Below are positions 23,177 to 32,408 of a stretch of DNA of 50,252 nucleotides, piece by piece. The notes below the pieces were generated by a model. It saw nothing but the letters and a program-made list of their open reading frames with translations. It ran no database searches and was not told the origin of the DNA. Numbering within the stretch: the stretch's first letter is position 1; every line of letters begins with the position of its first letter. The position numbers and the translations under genes are program-made. The DNA is from an uncultured Oscillospiraceae bacterium (GTDB taxonomy: Bacteria; Bacillota; Clostridia; Oscillospirales; Oscillospiraceae), in contig CALWXH010000006.1 in the NCBI GenBank assembly GCA_944385465.1, positions 1 to 50,252 of the forward strand, given 5' to 3'.

Positions 23177-24709
23177 ATGGAGATACAGGTACAGACACAA
23201 CAGGGCCTCAAAACCTGCCAGGCCGCTCCGGGGCAGACCCTGCTGGACGCCCTGCGGGACGTGGTCCAGCTCCGGGCCCCCTGCGGCGGAAACGGCTCCT
23301 GCGGAAAATGCGCGGTGCTGCTGGTGGAGCCGGAGGGGGAGCGGAAGGTGCTGGCCTGCCAGACCCCGGCCCGGGACGGCATGGTGGTGCGGGTGCCCCG
23401 GCAGGACCCCCTCCAGGTGGCCCTGGCGGGGGAGGCCCAAACCGATCTGACGCCGGACCCCGGCCTGGCCGGATACGGCGTGGCCTGCGACATCGGCACC
23501 ACCACCGTGGTGTGCCGCCTGGTGGAGCTGTCCACGGGAAAGGCCCTGGCGGTACTGGGCCAGGGCAACGCCCAGTGCAGCTTCGGCGCGGACGTCATCT
23601 CCCGGATCAAAGCGGCCATGGAGGGGCAGCTGCCTCAGCTGACCCAGGCCATCCGGGCGCAGCTGTCCGGGATGATTCTGGCGCTGTGCCGGCAGGCCGG
23701 GACCGGCCCGGAGCACATTTCCGCCATGGCGGTGGCCGGCAACACCACCATGTGCCATCTGCTATCCGGCCTGGATCCCGCCGGCCTCGGGGCGGCCCCC
23801 TTCACCCCCCTGTCCCGGTTTGGCGAGCCGGTTCCGGCCCGGGATCTGGAGCTGCCCTTTGACGGCCCGGTCTATCTGTGCCCCGCCGTCTCCGGCTATG
23901 TGGGGGGCGACATCACCGCCGACCTGCTGGCCGCCGGCATGGACCGGATGGACCGCCCCACCCTGCTCATCGACGTGGGCACCAACGGGGAAATGGCCCT
24001 GGGCTGCGGCGAGCACTTCGTGTGCTGCTCCACTGCCGCCGGCCCCGCCTTTGAGGGGGCGCAGCTCTCCTGCGGGATGACCGCCGCCCCCGGGGCCATC
24101 TCCGCGGTGGAGTGGGCCGGCGGGGCCCTGCGCTGTGCCACCATCGGCGGCAGGGAAGCTGTGGGGCTGTGCGGCTCCGGCCTTCTGGACGCGGTGGCCG
24201 TCATGCTGGAGCTGGGCGCGGTGGATGAGACGGGCCGGATGCTGGACCCGGAGGAGGACGACATCCCGCCCCAGGCCGCCCCCTACCTCTTCCTGACGGA
24301 AGAGGTACAGCCCGCCTTCCGCCTCGCCCCCCGGGTGTACATCACCCAGGCGGACGTGCGCAAGCTCCAGCTGGGCAAGGGCGCCATCGCCGCCGGCGTC
24401 CGGGTCCTGCTGGACGCCTATGGCATCCAGCCCGCCCAGGTGGGCCAGCTGCTGCTGGCCGGCGGTTTCGGCAGCTATCTCCGGCCGGAGAGCGCCGCCC
24501 GCATCGGCCTGATCCCGGCCGAGCTGCTCCCCATCACCCGGGCCGTGGGCAACTGCGCCGCCGAGGGGGCGCGGCTGGCCCTGATCTCCACCCAGGCCCG
24601 GCAGCGCCTGGCCCGCCTCCAGCAGACCATGTCCTACCTGGAGCTGTCCGGCCTGGCCGCCTTCAACAGCGCCTATATGGACGCCATGATGTTTCCGGAG
24701 GAGGATTGA
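23177..24709 (+). CDS. RamA/RACo-like corrinoid reductive activase (DUF4445, ASKHA domain)
   Basis: The 510-residue protein has an N-terminal [2Fe-2S] ferredoxin domain with Cys36, Cys42, Cys45 and Cys61 (CGGNGSCGKC, then ACQ). An ASKHA ATPase fold follows (VACDIGTTTVV near 104, LLIDVGTNGEMALG, GGFGSYLRPES). Proteins of this type use ATP to reduce inactive Co(II) corrinoid to Co(I) so that methyl-transfer cycles can restart. GGAGGA precedes ATG 23177. It serves the two corrinoid proteins upstream and is the expected third component of such systems. Confidence 0.92.
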   Translation: MEIQVQTQQGLKTCQAAPGQTLLDALRDVVQLRAPCGGNGSCGKCAVLLVEPEGERKVLACQTPARDGMVVRVPRQDPLQVALAGEAQTDLTPDPGLAGYGVACDIGTTTVVCRLVELSTGKALAVLGQGNAQCSFGADVISRIKAAMEGQLPQLTQAIRAQLSGMILALCRQAGTGPEHISAMAVAGNTTMCHLLSGLDPAGLGAAPFTPLSRFGEPVPARDLELPFDGPVYLCPAVSGYVGGDITADLLAAGMDRMDRPTLLIDVGTNGEMALGCGEHFVCCSTAAGPAFEGAQLSCGMTAAPGAISAVEWAGGALRCATIGGREAVGLCGSGLLDAVAVMLELGAVDETGRMLDPEEDDIPPQAAPYLFLTEEVQPAFRLAPRVYITQADVRKLQLGKGAIAAGVRVLLDAYGIQPAQVGQLLLAGGFGSYLRPESAARIGLIPAELLPITRAVGNCAAEGARLALISTQARQRLARLQQTMSYLELSGLAAFNSAYMDAMMFPEED

Positions 24710-24711
24710 CC

Positions 24712-25272
24712 ATGGAGTTACAGGAAGTTCTGGACCTGGCCCGGGACTGTGGGTTCTCCCACTGGGGCGGGATGAACATGGAAAAGCTGGCCTTTCTGCC
24801 GGAGGTGCGGGACATGTGCGCCGCCGGCAGCTGCGGCCAGTACGGGCGCTGCTGGTCCTGTCCCCCGGCCTGCGGCAGCCTGGAAGAGATTGCCCGAAAG
24901 GCGGGCGGGTACCCCATGGGGGTCCTGGTGCAGTCCACCGGCCAGATGGAGGACGATTTCGATGTGGACACCATGATGGAGACCGAGAAGCTGCACAAGC
25001 AACGGTTTCTGGACTTCACCCGGCAGATGCGCGCCCGGGAGCCCGGCTGCCTGCCCATGGCGGCGGGGAGCTGCACGGTGTGTGAGCGCTGCGCCTATCC
25101 GGAGCCCTGCCGCTTCCCGGATCAGATGATCCCCTCCATGGAGGCCTATGGCATTTTCGTCTCCCAGCTGTGCAGCGACTCCGGCCTGGGCTACTACTAC
25201 GGCCCCAAGACCATCACCTACACCAGCTGTGTGCTGTTCGGCGCGCCCACTCCATCCCCGCGGGAGCTGTGA
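24712..25272 (+). CDS. DUF2284 cysteine-rich metal-binding protein
   Basis: The 186-residue protein is cysteine-rich, with CGQYGRCWSCPPACG near residues 40-55 and CTVCERCAYPEPC near 120-135, as in DUF2284. A C-terminal YYGPKTITYTSCVLF segment completes the domain. ATG 24712 has GGAGGAGG upstream, and the gene starts 2 bp after the activase stop. DUF2284 genes are often found beside corrinoid methyltransferase systems. The function is unknown; an iron-sulfur or zinc-binding partner of the activase is plausible. Confidence 0.85.
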   Translation: MELQEVLDLARDCGFSHWGGMNMEKLAFLPEVRDMCAAGSCGQYGRCWSCPPACGSLEEIARKAGGYPMGVLVQSTGQMEDDFDVDTMMETEKLHKQRFLDFTRQMRAREPGCLPMAAGSCTVCERCAYPEPCRFPDQMIPSMEAYGIFVSQLCSDSGLGYYYGPKTITYTSCVLFGAPTPSPREL

Positions 25273-25309
25273 GCACGCGCCCCCTCCCCGTCCATCGCCC
25301 GCGGGCCAA

Positions 25310-25345
25310 GGCGGCCGGCGCGCCCATCCGGGTGCGCCGGCCGCC
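25310..25345 (+). terminator. Hairpin closing the methyl-transfer locus
   Basis: GGCGGCCGGCGC pairs with GCGCCGGCCGCC around a 12-nt loop and is followed by TGTTCTGTT. The U-run is imperfect. The rest of 25273-25455 is A/T-rich and holds no gene. Confidence 0.65.
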
Positions 25346-25455
25346 TGTTCTGTTCCGTCCCATTCACCCCAGACTATTCCTTTTGAAAAGTTTTTATTTT
25401 GCATAAATTATTGCGTTTTTCCATTATTTTATCATGTATAGATTCAGAAAATCTC

Positions 25456-25484
25456 TTGATTTTCTCCCTGCGCCCTGCTACACT
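25456..25484 (+). promoter_or_regulatory. Promoter of the SLH surface protein gene
   Basis: TTGATT (25456-25461) and TACACT (25479-25484) are spaced 17 bp apart, about 67 bp before the GTG start at 25552. Confidence 0.65.
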
Positions 25485-25551
25485 CTGGACCTGGGCCGGA
25501 CGGCGTGTCCCACGGCCGGCCCGTCAATCTTACAAGGAGTGAATCAACGCA

Positions 25552-27585
25552 GTGAAACACAGACTACTCGCAGCCATCCTCTCCCTGAGCCTGATGGCAT
25601 CCCTGCTGGTCTCCCCCGCCCTGGCCCAGGGCCCGGAGTCCAGCCCCACCGGCAACGCCGCGGTGAACCAGACCACCCAGGTGGAGTATCCTACCCTGTC
25701 TGCCGCCGTGGAGGCCGCCCAGGACGGCCAGACCATCCAGCTGCTCCGGGACGAGGTGGTGTCCGGCGCCGGCAAGGGCAAGAACCAGGCCGCCGTCACC
25801 ATCACCGCCGACATCGTGCTGGACGGAGCAGGCCACACCATCACCACCGACGGGTTTGAGCTGGACGGCTCCGGCAATCCCCAGACCCATGTGATCACCG
25901 TCCAGGAGGGCGCCCAGGTCACCATCCGGGACCTCGCCATCGAGGGCAGCGCCAGCACCAAGCACGGCATCAACGTCTGGGCCGCCGGCGCCGGGGACGC
26001 GGTCACCCTGACCCTGGAGGATGTGGCCATCCGCAACTGCGGCACCGCCGGCATGGTGGTGAACCACAGCTCTGTCACCGCCAGCGGCCTGACCACCTCC
26101 GGCAACGTGTGGGGGGCCGTCAACGTGGACAACAGCGGCAGCTTTACCCTCACCGGTACGGAGAACCAGATGGAAGAGGCCGTGAAGCTGTGGACCGAGA
26201 AGCCCGATGGGGCCGGGGCCGTCACCATCGACGTGAGCGACTCCAACCTGAAGCCCGTCAAGGGCGAGGGCACCAACCTGAAGGGCTATACGTACTATAC
26301 CGACGACGTGTCCCAGCTGGGGGAGGGCTACAACCAGACCACCCAGACCGTCTATGAGGATCTGGACGCCGCCGTGGCCGCCGTGGCCGCCGGCCACACC
26401 CTGCGGGTGGTGCGCAGCGCCGCCCTGGACAGCGCCGCCGTCCTCCCCGCCGGGGCCACCCTGTCTGTGGAGGAGGGCGTCGTTCTCACCACCAACGACC
26501 AGCTGTCCGGCGAGGGCAACATTGTGAACAACGGCGCCATCACCGGACAGGTCACCCCCACCGAGCCCGCCGGGGCGGACGACTACCGGGTAATCTATCT
26601 GGCGGACGGGCAGATCTGGTTCACCCAGGTGCTCACCCAGTCCGGCGGCCAGCTCACCTTTGTCCAGCCCAGCGACCCTGCCAAGGCCGGCCACACCTTC
26701 GCCGGCTGGGACTACGGCAGCAATGTGTCCGTCTCCGGCGGCGCCGTCACCCTCACCGTGGGCGCGGACAAGACCTATACCTTCAACGCCCAGTGGACGC
26801 CCATCCCCGTCCCCCCCGCCACCTATCCCGTCACGGTCAGCCCCTCTGACCACGGCCAGGTGACCGCCGACCCCCAGCAGGCCGCCCAGGGGGCCACCGT
26901 CACCCTCACCGTCACCGCGGAGGAGGGCTATGAGCTGGACACCCTCACTGCGGCCGACCAGGACGGCGCTCCGGTGGCGCTCACCGCCCAGGAGGACGGC
27001 ATCCGCACCTTCTCCATGCCCGCCTCCCCCGTCACCGTGACGGCGACGTTCGCCCCCGTTGCGGAGGAGCCCGAGGAGAAGCCGGAGCTGCCCTTCGCCG
27101 ACGTGGCGGAAGACACCTGGTATTATGACAGCGTGTACTACGTCTGGGACCAGGGCCTGATGCAGGGCGTGGGCGGCGGCAGTTTCGCCCCCGCCGACCC
27201 GGCCACCCGGGCCATGCTCATGACCGTGCTGGCCCGGCTGAAGGGCGCGGATCTGGAGGGCGGCGCCACCTGGTATGAGAAGGCCGTGGCCTGGGCGGTA
27301 GACCAGGGTGTGTCCGACGGCAGCGCCCCCCTGGACAACATCACCCGGGAGCAGATCGTCACCATGCTCTACCGCTGCGCCGGCGCCTCTCCCGTCGGGG
27401 AGGACCACCTGTCCGCCTTTTCCGACGCCGACCAGGTGTCCGGCTGGGCGAAAGACGCCATGAACTGGGCGGTGTCCACCGGCCTGCTGAAGGGCCGGGA
27501 CGGCAGCCTGGCCCCCGCCGGGGCCGCTCCCCGCCTGGAGCTGGCCGCTTTCCTGGCCCGCTTCGCCGAGATGGAGGGGGCATAA
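25552..27585 (+). CDS. SLH-anchored surface protein with beta-helix-like and repeat domains
   Basis: This 677-residue secreted protein has a signal peptide (about 1-26, ending SPALA). A beta-helix-like region with Thr/Asp repeats follows (about 40-235), then a GHTFAGW Listeria/Bacteroides-type repeat near 380 and a divergent YPVTVSPSDHGQV repeat domain (about 425-505). From about 512 there are three SLH units (FADVAEDTWYYDSVYY and others) that bind secondary cell wall polymer. GTG 25552 follows AAGGAGTG. It is a cell-surface protein, perhaps an adhesin or glycan-binding protein; the role is not determinable. It has its own promoter and terminator. Confidence 0.88.
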   Translation: MKHRLLAAILSLSLMASLLVSPALAQGPESSPTGNAAVNQTTQVEYPTLSAAVEAAQDGQTIQLLRDEVVSGAGKGKNQAAVTITADIVLDGAGHTITTDGFELDGSGNPQTHVITVQEGAQVTIRDLAIEGSASTKHGINVWAAGAGDAVTLTLEDVAIRNCGTAGMVVNHSSVTASGLTTSGNVWGAVNVDNSGSFTLTGTENQMEEAVKLWTEKPDGAGAVTIDVSDSNLKPVKGEGTNLKGYTYYTDDVSQLGEGYNQTTQTVYEDLDAAVAAVAAGHTLRVVRSAALDSAAVLPAGATLSVEEGVVLTTNDQLSGEGNIVNNGAITGQVTPTEPAGADDYRVIYLADGQIWFTQVLTQSGGQLTFVQPSDPAKAGHTFAGWDYGSNVSVSGGAVTLTVGADKTYTFNAQWTPIPVPPATYPVTVSPSDHGQVTADPQQAAQGATVTLTVTAEEGYELDTLTAADQDGAPVALTAQEDGIRTFSMPASPVTVTATFAPVAEEPEEKPELPFADVAEDTWYYDSVYYVWDQGLMQGVGGGSFAPADPATRAMLMTVLARLKGADLEGGATWYEKAVAWAVDQGVSDGSAPLDNITREQIVTMLYRCAGASPVGEDHLSAFSDADQVSGWAKDAMNWAVSTGLLKGRDGSLAPAGAAPRLELAAFLARFAEMEGA

Positions 27586-27606
27586 CCCCTTCCCACGCCA
27601 TAAAAC

Positions 27607-27637
27607 GTGCCCGGAGGACAAGATGTCCTCCGGGCAC
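27607..27637. terminator. Terminator between convergent SLH and ppk genes
   Basis: A 14-bp perfect stem, GTGCCCGGAGGACA with its complement, has a three-base loop. The minus-strand end has GTTTTA, so it serves ppk best. Confidence 0.8.
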
Positions 27638-27650
27638 GACGCGTTCTGTC

Positions 27651-29777
27651 CTATTGATGTTTTCTCCCCAGCAGGCGCTCCAGCAGGGAGAAGCGCCTGT
27701 GCGCCCGGTGTCCGCTCTGCCCCTCCCCGGGGGCGGCCTCCATGGCATCCCGCATGAGCACGTCGTGGCAGTTCACCAGCCCCGTGCGGTCGGACACCGG
27801 ATGATACAGACCATCCGGCCCCATGCGCCTGGCCTTGGTGTTGTCCATGCGCTGCACCTGGATGAGCCGGTGGATCTTCTCCCGGGCGTCCTTGCTGCGG
27901 ATGGGGCAGGCCACCTCCACCCGGCGCTCGGTGTTCCGGGTCATGAAGTCGGCGGAGGAAATGTACATCACTTCCTCCTGTCCCCGTCCGAAGAGGTAGA
28001 TCCGGGCGTGCTCCAGGTAGCGGCCCACGATGCTGGTGACCTGGATGTGGTCGGTCTCCCCCTCCACGCCGGGCAGCAGGCAGCAGATGCCCCGCACGAC
28101 CATCTCCACCTGCACCCCCGCCTGGGAGGCCTCCCGCAGCTTCAGGATGAGATCCAAATCGGTGACCGAGTTGAGCTTCAGGAAGATGTACCCCTGGCTG
28201 CCCTTGGCAATCTCCCGGTCAATGAGGGCCATCAGCCCGCTCTTCAGCGTGTGGGGCGCCACCATCAACCGGCGGTACTCCCCCTCCAGGTTTCCGATGG
28301 CCAGGTTCTTGAAGAACTCGGTGGCGTCCGCCCCGATCTCCGGGTCGGCGGTGATGTAGGACAGGTCGGTGTACTGCCTGGCTGTCTTCTCGTTGTAATT
28401 GCCGGTGCCCACCTGGGTGATATAGGACACCCCATTGCGGTCCTTCCGGGTGATGAGGCACACCTTGGAGTGGACCTTGTAGCCCTCAAAGCCGTAGAGG
28501 ATACGGCAGCCCGCCTCCTCCAGCCGCTGGGACCAGTCGATGTTGTTCTGCTCGTCAAACCGGGCCCGCAGCTCGATCATGACGGTGACGTCCTTGCCGT
28601 TTTCCGCCGCGGCGCACAGATAGTCCACCAGCTTGGCCCGGCTGGCCAGGCGGTAGATGGTGATCTTGATGGAGATGACCGCCGGATCGCTGGCGGCCTC
28701 TTTGATGAGCTTCAGGAAGGGCTCCATGCTCTCATAGGGATAGGAGAGCAGGATGTCCCGGCGCAGCGCCTGCTGGAGCACGTTCTCCCCGGGGGCCGGC
28801 ACGGCGGGGGGCTGGGGGGTAAAGGCGGGATAGGTGAGGGCGGAGTGCAGGGCGGGGGGCAGCCTGTCCGCCAGGGAAAACACGTATCCCATCTGCATAG
28901 GGGAGGCGGTGGTGTACACCTGATCCCTGGTCAGCCCCAGGTGCCGGCAGAAATAGTCCTGGAACCGGCCGCTCACCTGGCTGCCCAGCTCCAGCCGCAC
29001 CGGGGCCAGCTTGGTGCGGGAGCGCAGCAGCTTCTTCATCTGGGCCCGGAAGTCCTCGTCCACCTCAAAGGCCTCGTCGTTGGGGGTGATGTCGGCGTTG
29101 CGGGTGACGCAGAACACCGTCTTCTCCACCACCTCGTAGTTGGAAAAGATCTTTCCGATCTGGCTGAGCAGAATGTCTGGCATCTTCACATAGCGCACAT
29201 CCGCCCCCGGGAGGAAGAGCACCTGGGGCAGGCTGGCGGGCAGGGGGATCACCCCGAACACCTCTCCCCGCTTGTCTCGCAGCAGGGCCCCCACATGGAG
29301 CACCTTGTTGACGAAGTGGGGAAAGGGGTGATGGCTGTCCACGATCTGGGGGGAGAGGATGGGGTCGATCTCCTGGGCAAAGTACTCCTTCACGTATTTC
29401 TGCTCGGGCTTTTCCAGCCGGTCCGCGCTCAATTCACTGATGCCGTACTGCTCCAGCTGCTTGTGCAGGCTGGCGCACACCTGGTCCTTGCGGGCGATCA
29501 GCGGCCGCACCGCGGCGTAGATGGCGTCCAGCTGCTGGCGGCAGGTCATGCCGGACTTCCGGTCCACCGCCTGGGGGTCCACGGCGTCCAGGTCGTGGAG
29601 GCTGCCCACCCGGATCATGAAGAACTCGTCCAGATTGCTGGTGAAGATGGACACGAACTTCAGCCGCTCCAGCAGGGGGACGGACTCGTCCTCCGCCTCC
29701 TGGAGCACCCGCTCGTTGAACCGCAGCCAGGACAGTTCCCGGTTCTGGGTAAAGGTAAAGCGATTTGCTTCACGCAT
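27651..29777 (-). CDS. ppk1: Polyphosphate kinase 1
   Basis: The 708-residue protein has the PPK1 N-terminal block NRELSWLRFNERVLQEAED and the phospholipase-D-like catalytic segments YKVHSKVCLITRKD and LEHARIYLFGRG, whose histidines include the autophosphorylated residue. It makes polyphosphate reversibly from ATP. ATG 29777 follows GGAAGGAGAG and overlaps the ppx stop by 8 bp; more upstream in-frame codons lie within ppx. Expected length is about 700. It is in an operon with ppx, so synthesis and breakdown are expressed together. Confidence 0.95.
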   Translation of the reverse strand: MREANRFTFTQNRELSWLRFNERVLQEAEDESVPLLERLKFVSIFTSNLDEFFMIRVGSLHDLDAVDPQAVDRKSGMTCRQQLDAIYAAVRPLIARKDQVCASLHKQLEQYGISELSADRLEKPEQKYVKEYFAQEIDPILSPQIVDSHHPFPHFVNKVLHVGALLRDKRGEVFGVIPLPASLPQVLFLPGADVRYVKMPDILLSQIGKIFSNYEVVEKTVFCVTRNADITPNDEAFEVDEDFRAQMKKLLRSRTKLAPVRLELGSQVSGRFQDYFCRHLGLTRDQVYTTASPMQMGYVFSLADRLPPALHSALTYPAFTPQPPAVPAPGENVLQQALRRDILLSYPYESMEPFLKLIKEAASDPAVISIKITIYRLASRAKLVDYLCAAAENGKDVTVMIELRARFDEQNNIDWSQRLEEAGCRILYGFEGYKVHSKVCLITRKDRNGVSYITQVGTGNYNEKTARQYTDLSYITADPEIGADATEFFKNLAIGNLEGEYRRLMVAPHTLKSGLMALIDREIAKGSQGYIFLKLNSVTDLDLILKLREASQAGVQVEMVVRGICCLLPGVEGETDHIQVTSIVGRYLEHARIYLFGRGQEEVMYISSADFMTRNTERRVEVACPIRSKDAREKIHRLIQVQRMDNTKARRMGPDGLYHPVSDRTGLVNCHDVLMRDAMEAAPGEGQSGHRAHRRFSLLERLLGRKHQ

Positions 29778-30678
29778 ACTCTGTCTCTCCTTCCAACATG
29801 TGCAGCAGATAGCCCTCCCGCACACCGTAGGGGCTGGCCGCGAAGCAGACGCAGTCAAACCGGGCGGCCACCGCCTCCAGGATGGCAAGCCCCGGCATCA
29901 GGGTGTGCAGCCGGTCCGGGGCGGCCTTGATCATGGCGGAAATCAGCCGGCGCCGGTCCTCCTTCAGCAGCCGCCGGAACTTTTTCAGCCGCTTGCAGGG
30001 AAACCCCGCATACCCCGCCTGCTCGTCGAACAGCTCGTCGCTGAGGGCGCAGCCCGCCCGGCAGGTGCCCCCTACCCCGTACAGGAAGGCGGACTCCTCC
30101 AGAGGGAAGTCCGCGTCCCGCAGCAGGGAGGCGGCATACGCCCGGAGCTTGTTCAGCTCCTCCGGCGTGGGCACCACATCCCGGACAAAGCGGCTGTACA
30201 GGTTGAGCGACCCCATGGGCAGGGAGCAGGCGTCCCGGGCGTGCCCGTCCCGGAAGCGCACCAGCTCGGTGGAGCCGCCGCCGATGTCCACCATCAGGCC
30301 GTCCCGGACGTTCAGCGCCCGCAGGGCCCCGTGGTAATCCAGCAGGGCCTCCTCCCGCCCGGTGAGCACCCGCACCTCCAGGCCGCAGGCATTCCGGATG
30401 GCCTGGACCACCTCCCGGGTGTTCACCACGTTGCGCAGGGAGGCCGTGGCAAACACAAAAGTCCGCTCAGGCCCCACGCTGTCCAGGGTGAGCTGAAAGC
30501 GCCGCAGCACTTCAATGGCCTTCTGGATGCCCCGGTCGGACAGGCGCTGCTCCCTGTCGATATAGCCTGCCAGCCCCGCCGGCTGCTTGCTGTTGAGCAT
30601 CTGCCGGGGTTCGCCGTCCACCAGGCGGTAGAGCACCAGGCGCATGGTGTTGGAACCGATGTCAATGACCGCGTACAT
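29770..30678 (-). CDS. ppx: Exopolyphosphatase/guanosine pentaphosphatase (Ppx/GppA)
   Basis: The 302-residue actin-fold phosphatase has AVIDIGSNTMRL at the N-terminus and the second phosphate loop MVDIGGGSTELV near 125-135. It matches short Ppx/GppA proteins that lack the C-terminal HD-like domain. It hydrolyses terminal phosphates of polyphosphate or pppGpp. SD AAAGGAG precedes ATG 30678. The 3' end overlaps ppk1. Confidence 0.93.
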   Translation of the reverse strand: MYAVIDIGSNTMRLVLYRLVDGEPRQMLNSKQPAGLAGYIDREQRLSDRGIQKAIEVLRRFQLTLDSVGPERTFVFATASLRNVVNTREVVQAIRNACGLEVRVLTGREEALLDYHGALRALNVRDGLMVDIGGGSTELVRFRDGHARDACSLPMGSLNLYSRFVRDVVPTPEELNKLRAYAASLLRDADFPLEESAFLYGVGGTCRAGCALSDELFDEQAGYAGFPCKRLKKFRRLLKEDRRRLISAMIKAAPDRLHTLMPGLAILEAVAARFDCVCFAASPYGVREGYLLHMLEGETEYA

Positions 30679-30838
30679 AGTCTCTGAAAACTCCTTTGTT
30701 CTGCCCTCGCCGGGCCGTGTCCCTCCGCCGGGCGGAGGCCTATCTTTCCTATGGTATCTTAAGGATACGCCGAAAAAAACTCCACCATACCTGAGTCATG
30801 GCAGCGTAAAAAACGTGTAAACTCTCTCCCCTCACGGG

Positions 30839-30877
30839 AAAAGGCAGGCCGCCGGATTGCCCGGCGGCCTGCCTTTC
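30839..30877 (-). terminator. Terminator after malQ
   Basis: A 16-bp stem, AAAGGCAGGCCGCCGG with CCGGCGGCCTGCCTTT, lies just past the malQ stop. On the minus strand the stem ends in TTTT. The flanking CTCACGGGAAAAGGC is also found in the repeat at 40635-40772. Confidence 0.88.
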
Positions 30878-30891
30878 ATTGGGATCTTAAA

Positions 30892-32370
30892 TTACAGCCG
30901 GCCATACAGCTCCATCTCATGGCGGAGCTTGGCGGCCAGCCGGGGGGTGAACACCCCGGTTCGGGCCCGCCACAGCCAGTTGGTGCCCACGGTGGAGGGC
31001 TCGTTGATCCGGGCCTCGTTGCCCAGCCCCAGCAGATCCTGGGCCTGGACCACGGTGAGGTCCGCCACGCTGGCCCAGAGGCTGCGCAGCATGCCCCAGT
31101 GGTATCCCTCCCGCCGGTTCAGGCGCAGATACTCTCTGGCCCGCCGCACCGACTCCGCCGGCGCCGTGGCCATCCACCCCTGGATGGTATCGTTGTCGTG
31201 GGTGCCGGTATAGGCCACACAGTGGCGGATGAAGCAGTGGGGCAGATAGGCGGAGGTGCTGTCCCTGCTGTCAAAGGCAAACTGGAGCACCCTCATGCCG
31301 GGGAACCCGGTGTCCGCCAGCAGCTGGTGCACCGTGGGGGTGAGAAAGCCCAGATCCTCCGCGATGATCCGGGGCCGCCCCAGCTTCGCCTCCATCGCCC
31401 GGAAGAACTCCATGCCCGGCCCCGGCCGCCAGCGGCCGTTGCGGGCGGTATCCTCGCCATAGGGGATGGCGTAATACTCGTCAAAGCCCCGGAAGTGGTC
31501 GATGCGCAGCACATCGTACAGCCGGAACTGGAAGGCCACCCGATCCACCCACCAGCGATAGCCCTCCTCCCTCATCCGGTCCCACCGGAACAGGGGATTG
31601 CCCCACAGCTGGCCGTCGGCGGAGAAGCCGTCGGGGGGGCAGCCGGCCACCTCGGTGGGGGTGAGGGTCTCGTCCAGCTGGAACTGCTCCGGGCTGGCCC
31701 ACACGTCGGCGGAATCCAGGGAGACATAGATGGGCAGGTCCCCCACGATGTCCACATGGTGGACATGGGCAAAGGCCCGCAGGGCGCCCCACTGGCGGAA
31801 AAACAGATACTGCACCGCCTTCCAGAAGGTGACGGCCTCCGCCAGCTCCCGCCGGGCCCGCTCCAGCTCCCGGGGTTCGCGCAGGCGCAGCCCCTCCGGC
31901 CACTGGCTCCAGGCCACGCCCCCCTGGCTGTCCTTGATGGCCATGAACAGGGCATAGTCCTCCAGCCAGTCCCGGTGCTCCTGGCAGAAGTGGTCAAACT
32001 CCCGCCGGTCCCCGGCCAGCAGCCGGGCGCAGGCCCGGCGCAGCACCGGATAGCGGGTCTGATAGAGCAGGCCGTAGTCCACCCGCTCCGGGTCAGCCCC
32101 CCAGTCCAGCCCCTGGTATTCCTCCCGCTCCAGCAGCCCTTCCGCCGCCAGCTCATCCAGGTCGATGAAATAGGGGTTGCCCGCCCGGGAGGAAAAGGAC
32201 TGATAGGGGGAGTCCCCATAGCTGGTGGGGCCCAGGGGCAGGGTCTGCCAGTAGCGCTGGCCCGCTGCCTCCAGGAACAGGATGAACTCCCGGGCCGCCG
32301 CCCCCATGGTCCCGATGCCATAGGGGGAGGGCAGGGAGAAGACAGGCATCAGAACACCTGCACGACGCAT
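30892..32370 (-). CDS. malQ: 4-alpha-glucanotransferase (amylomaltase, GH77)
   Basis: The 492-residue protein is a bacterial GH77 amylomaltase: RRAGVLMPVFSLPSPYGIGT at the N-terminus, YGDSPYQSFS, the nucleophile region LRIDHFRGFDEYYAIP, IIAEDLGFLTP and TGTHDNDTIQGW. It disproportionates maltodextrins in the cytoplasm. ATG 32370 follows AGAGGTGAG. It is the last gene of a minus-strand run with a sugar ABC importer and a LacI regulator, so those genes likely serve maltodextrin use. Confidence 0.95.
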   Translation of the reverse strand: MRRAGVLMPVFSLPSPYGIGTMGAAAREFILFLEAAGQRYWQTLPLGPTSYGDSPYQSFSSRAGNPYFIDLDELAAEGLLEREEYQGLDWGADPERVDYGLLYQTRYPVLRRACARLLAGDRREFDHFCQEHRDWLEDYALFMAIKDSQGGVAWSQWPEGLRLREPRELERARRELAEAVTFWKAVQYLFFRQWGALRAFAHVHHVDIVGDLPIYVSLDSADVWASPEQFQLDETLTPTEVAGCPPDGFSADGQLWGNPLFRWDRMREEGYRWWVDRVAFQFRLYDVLRIDHFRGFDEYYAIPYGEDTARNGRWRPGPGMEFFRAMEAKLGRPRIIAEDLGFLTPTVHQLLADTGFPGMRVLQFAFDSRDSTSAYLPHCFIRHCVAYTGTHDNDTIQGWMATAPAESVRRAREYLRLNRREGYHWGMLRSLWASVADLTVVQAQDLLGLGNEARINEPSTVGTNWLWRARTGVFTPRLAAKLRHEMELYGRL

Positions 32371-32408
32371 CGCGCTCACCTCTCTCAAGAAGAATCGTCA
32401 GACAAAAC

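Noticed and set aside
25564-27621. 685-codon minus-strand open frame opposite the SLH protein
   Set aside because: The product is Gly/Val/His-rich without motifs, while the plus strand has a signal peptide and SLH domains.
27654-29930. 758-codon plus-strand open frame opposite polyphosphate kinase
   Set aside because: It lies wholly opposite ppk1, shows no domain motif and has the low-complexity composition of a GC-rich antisense frame.
30752-30767. Small palindrome GTATC-CTTAA-GATAC before ppx as a phosphate-control box
   Set aside because: It is short and matches no known Pho-box spacing; no convincing promoter could be placed with it.
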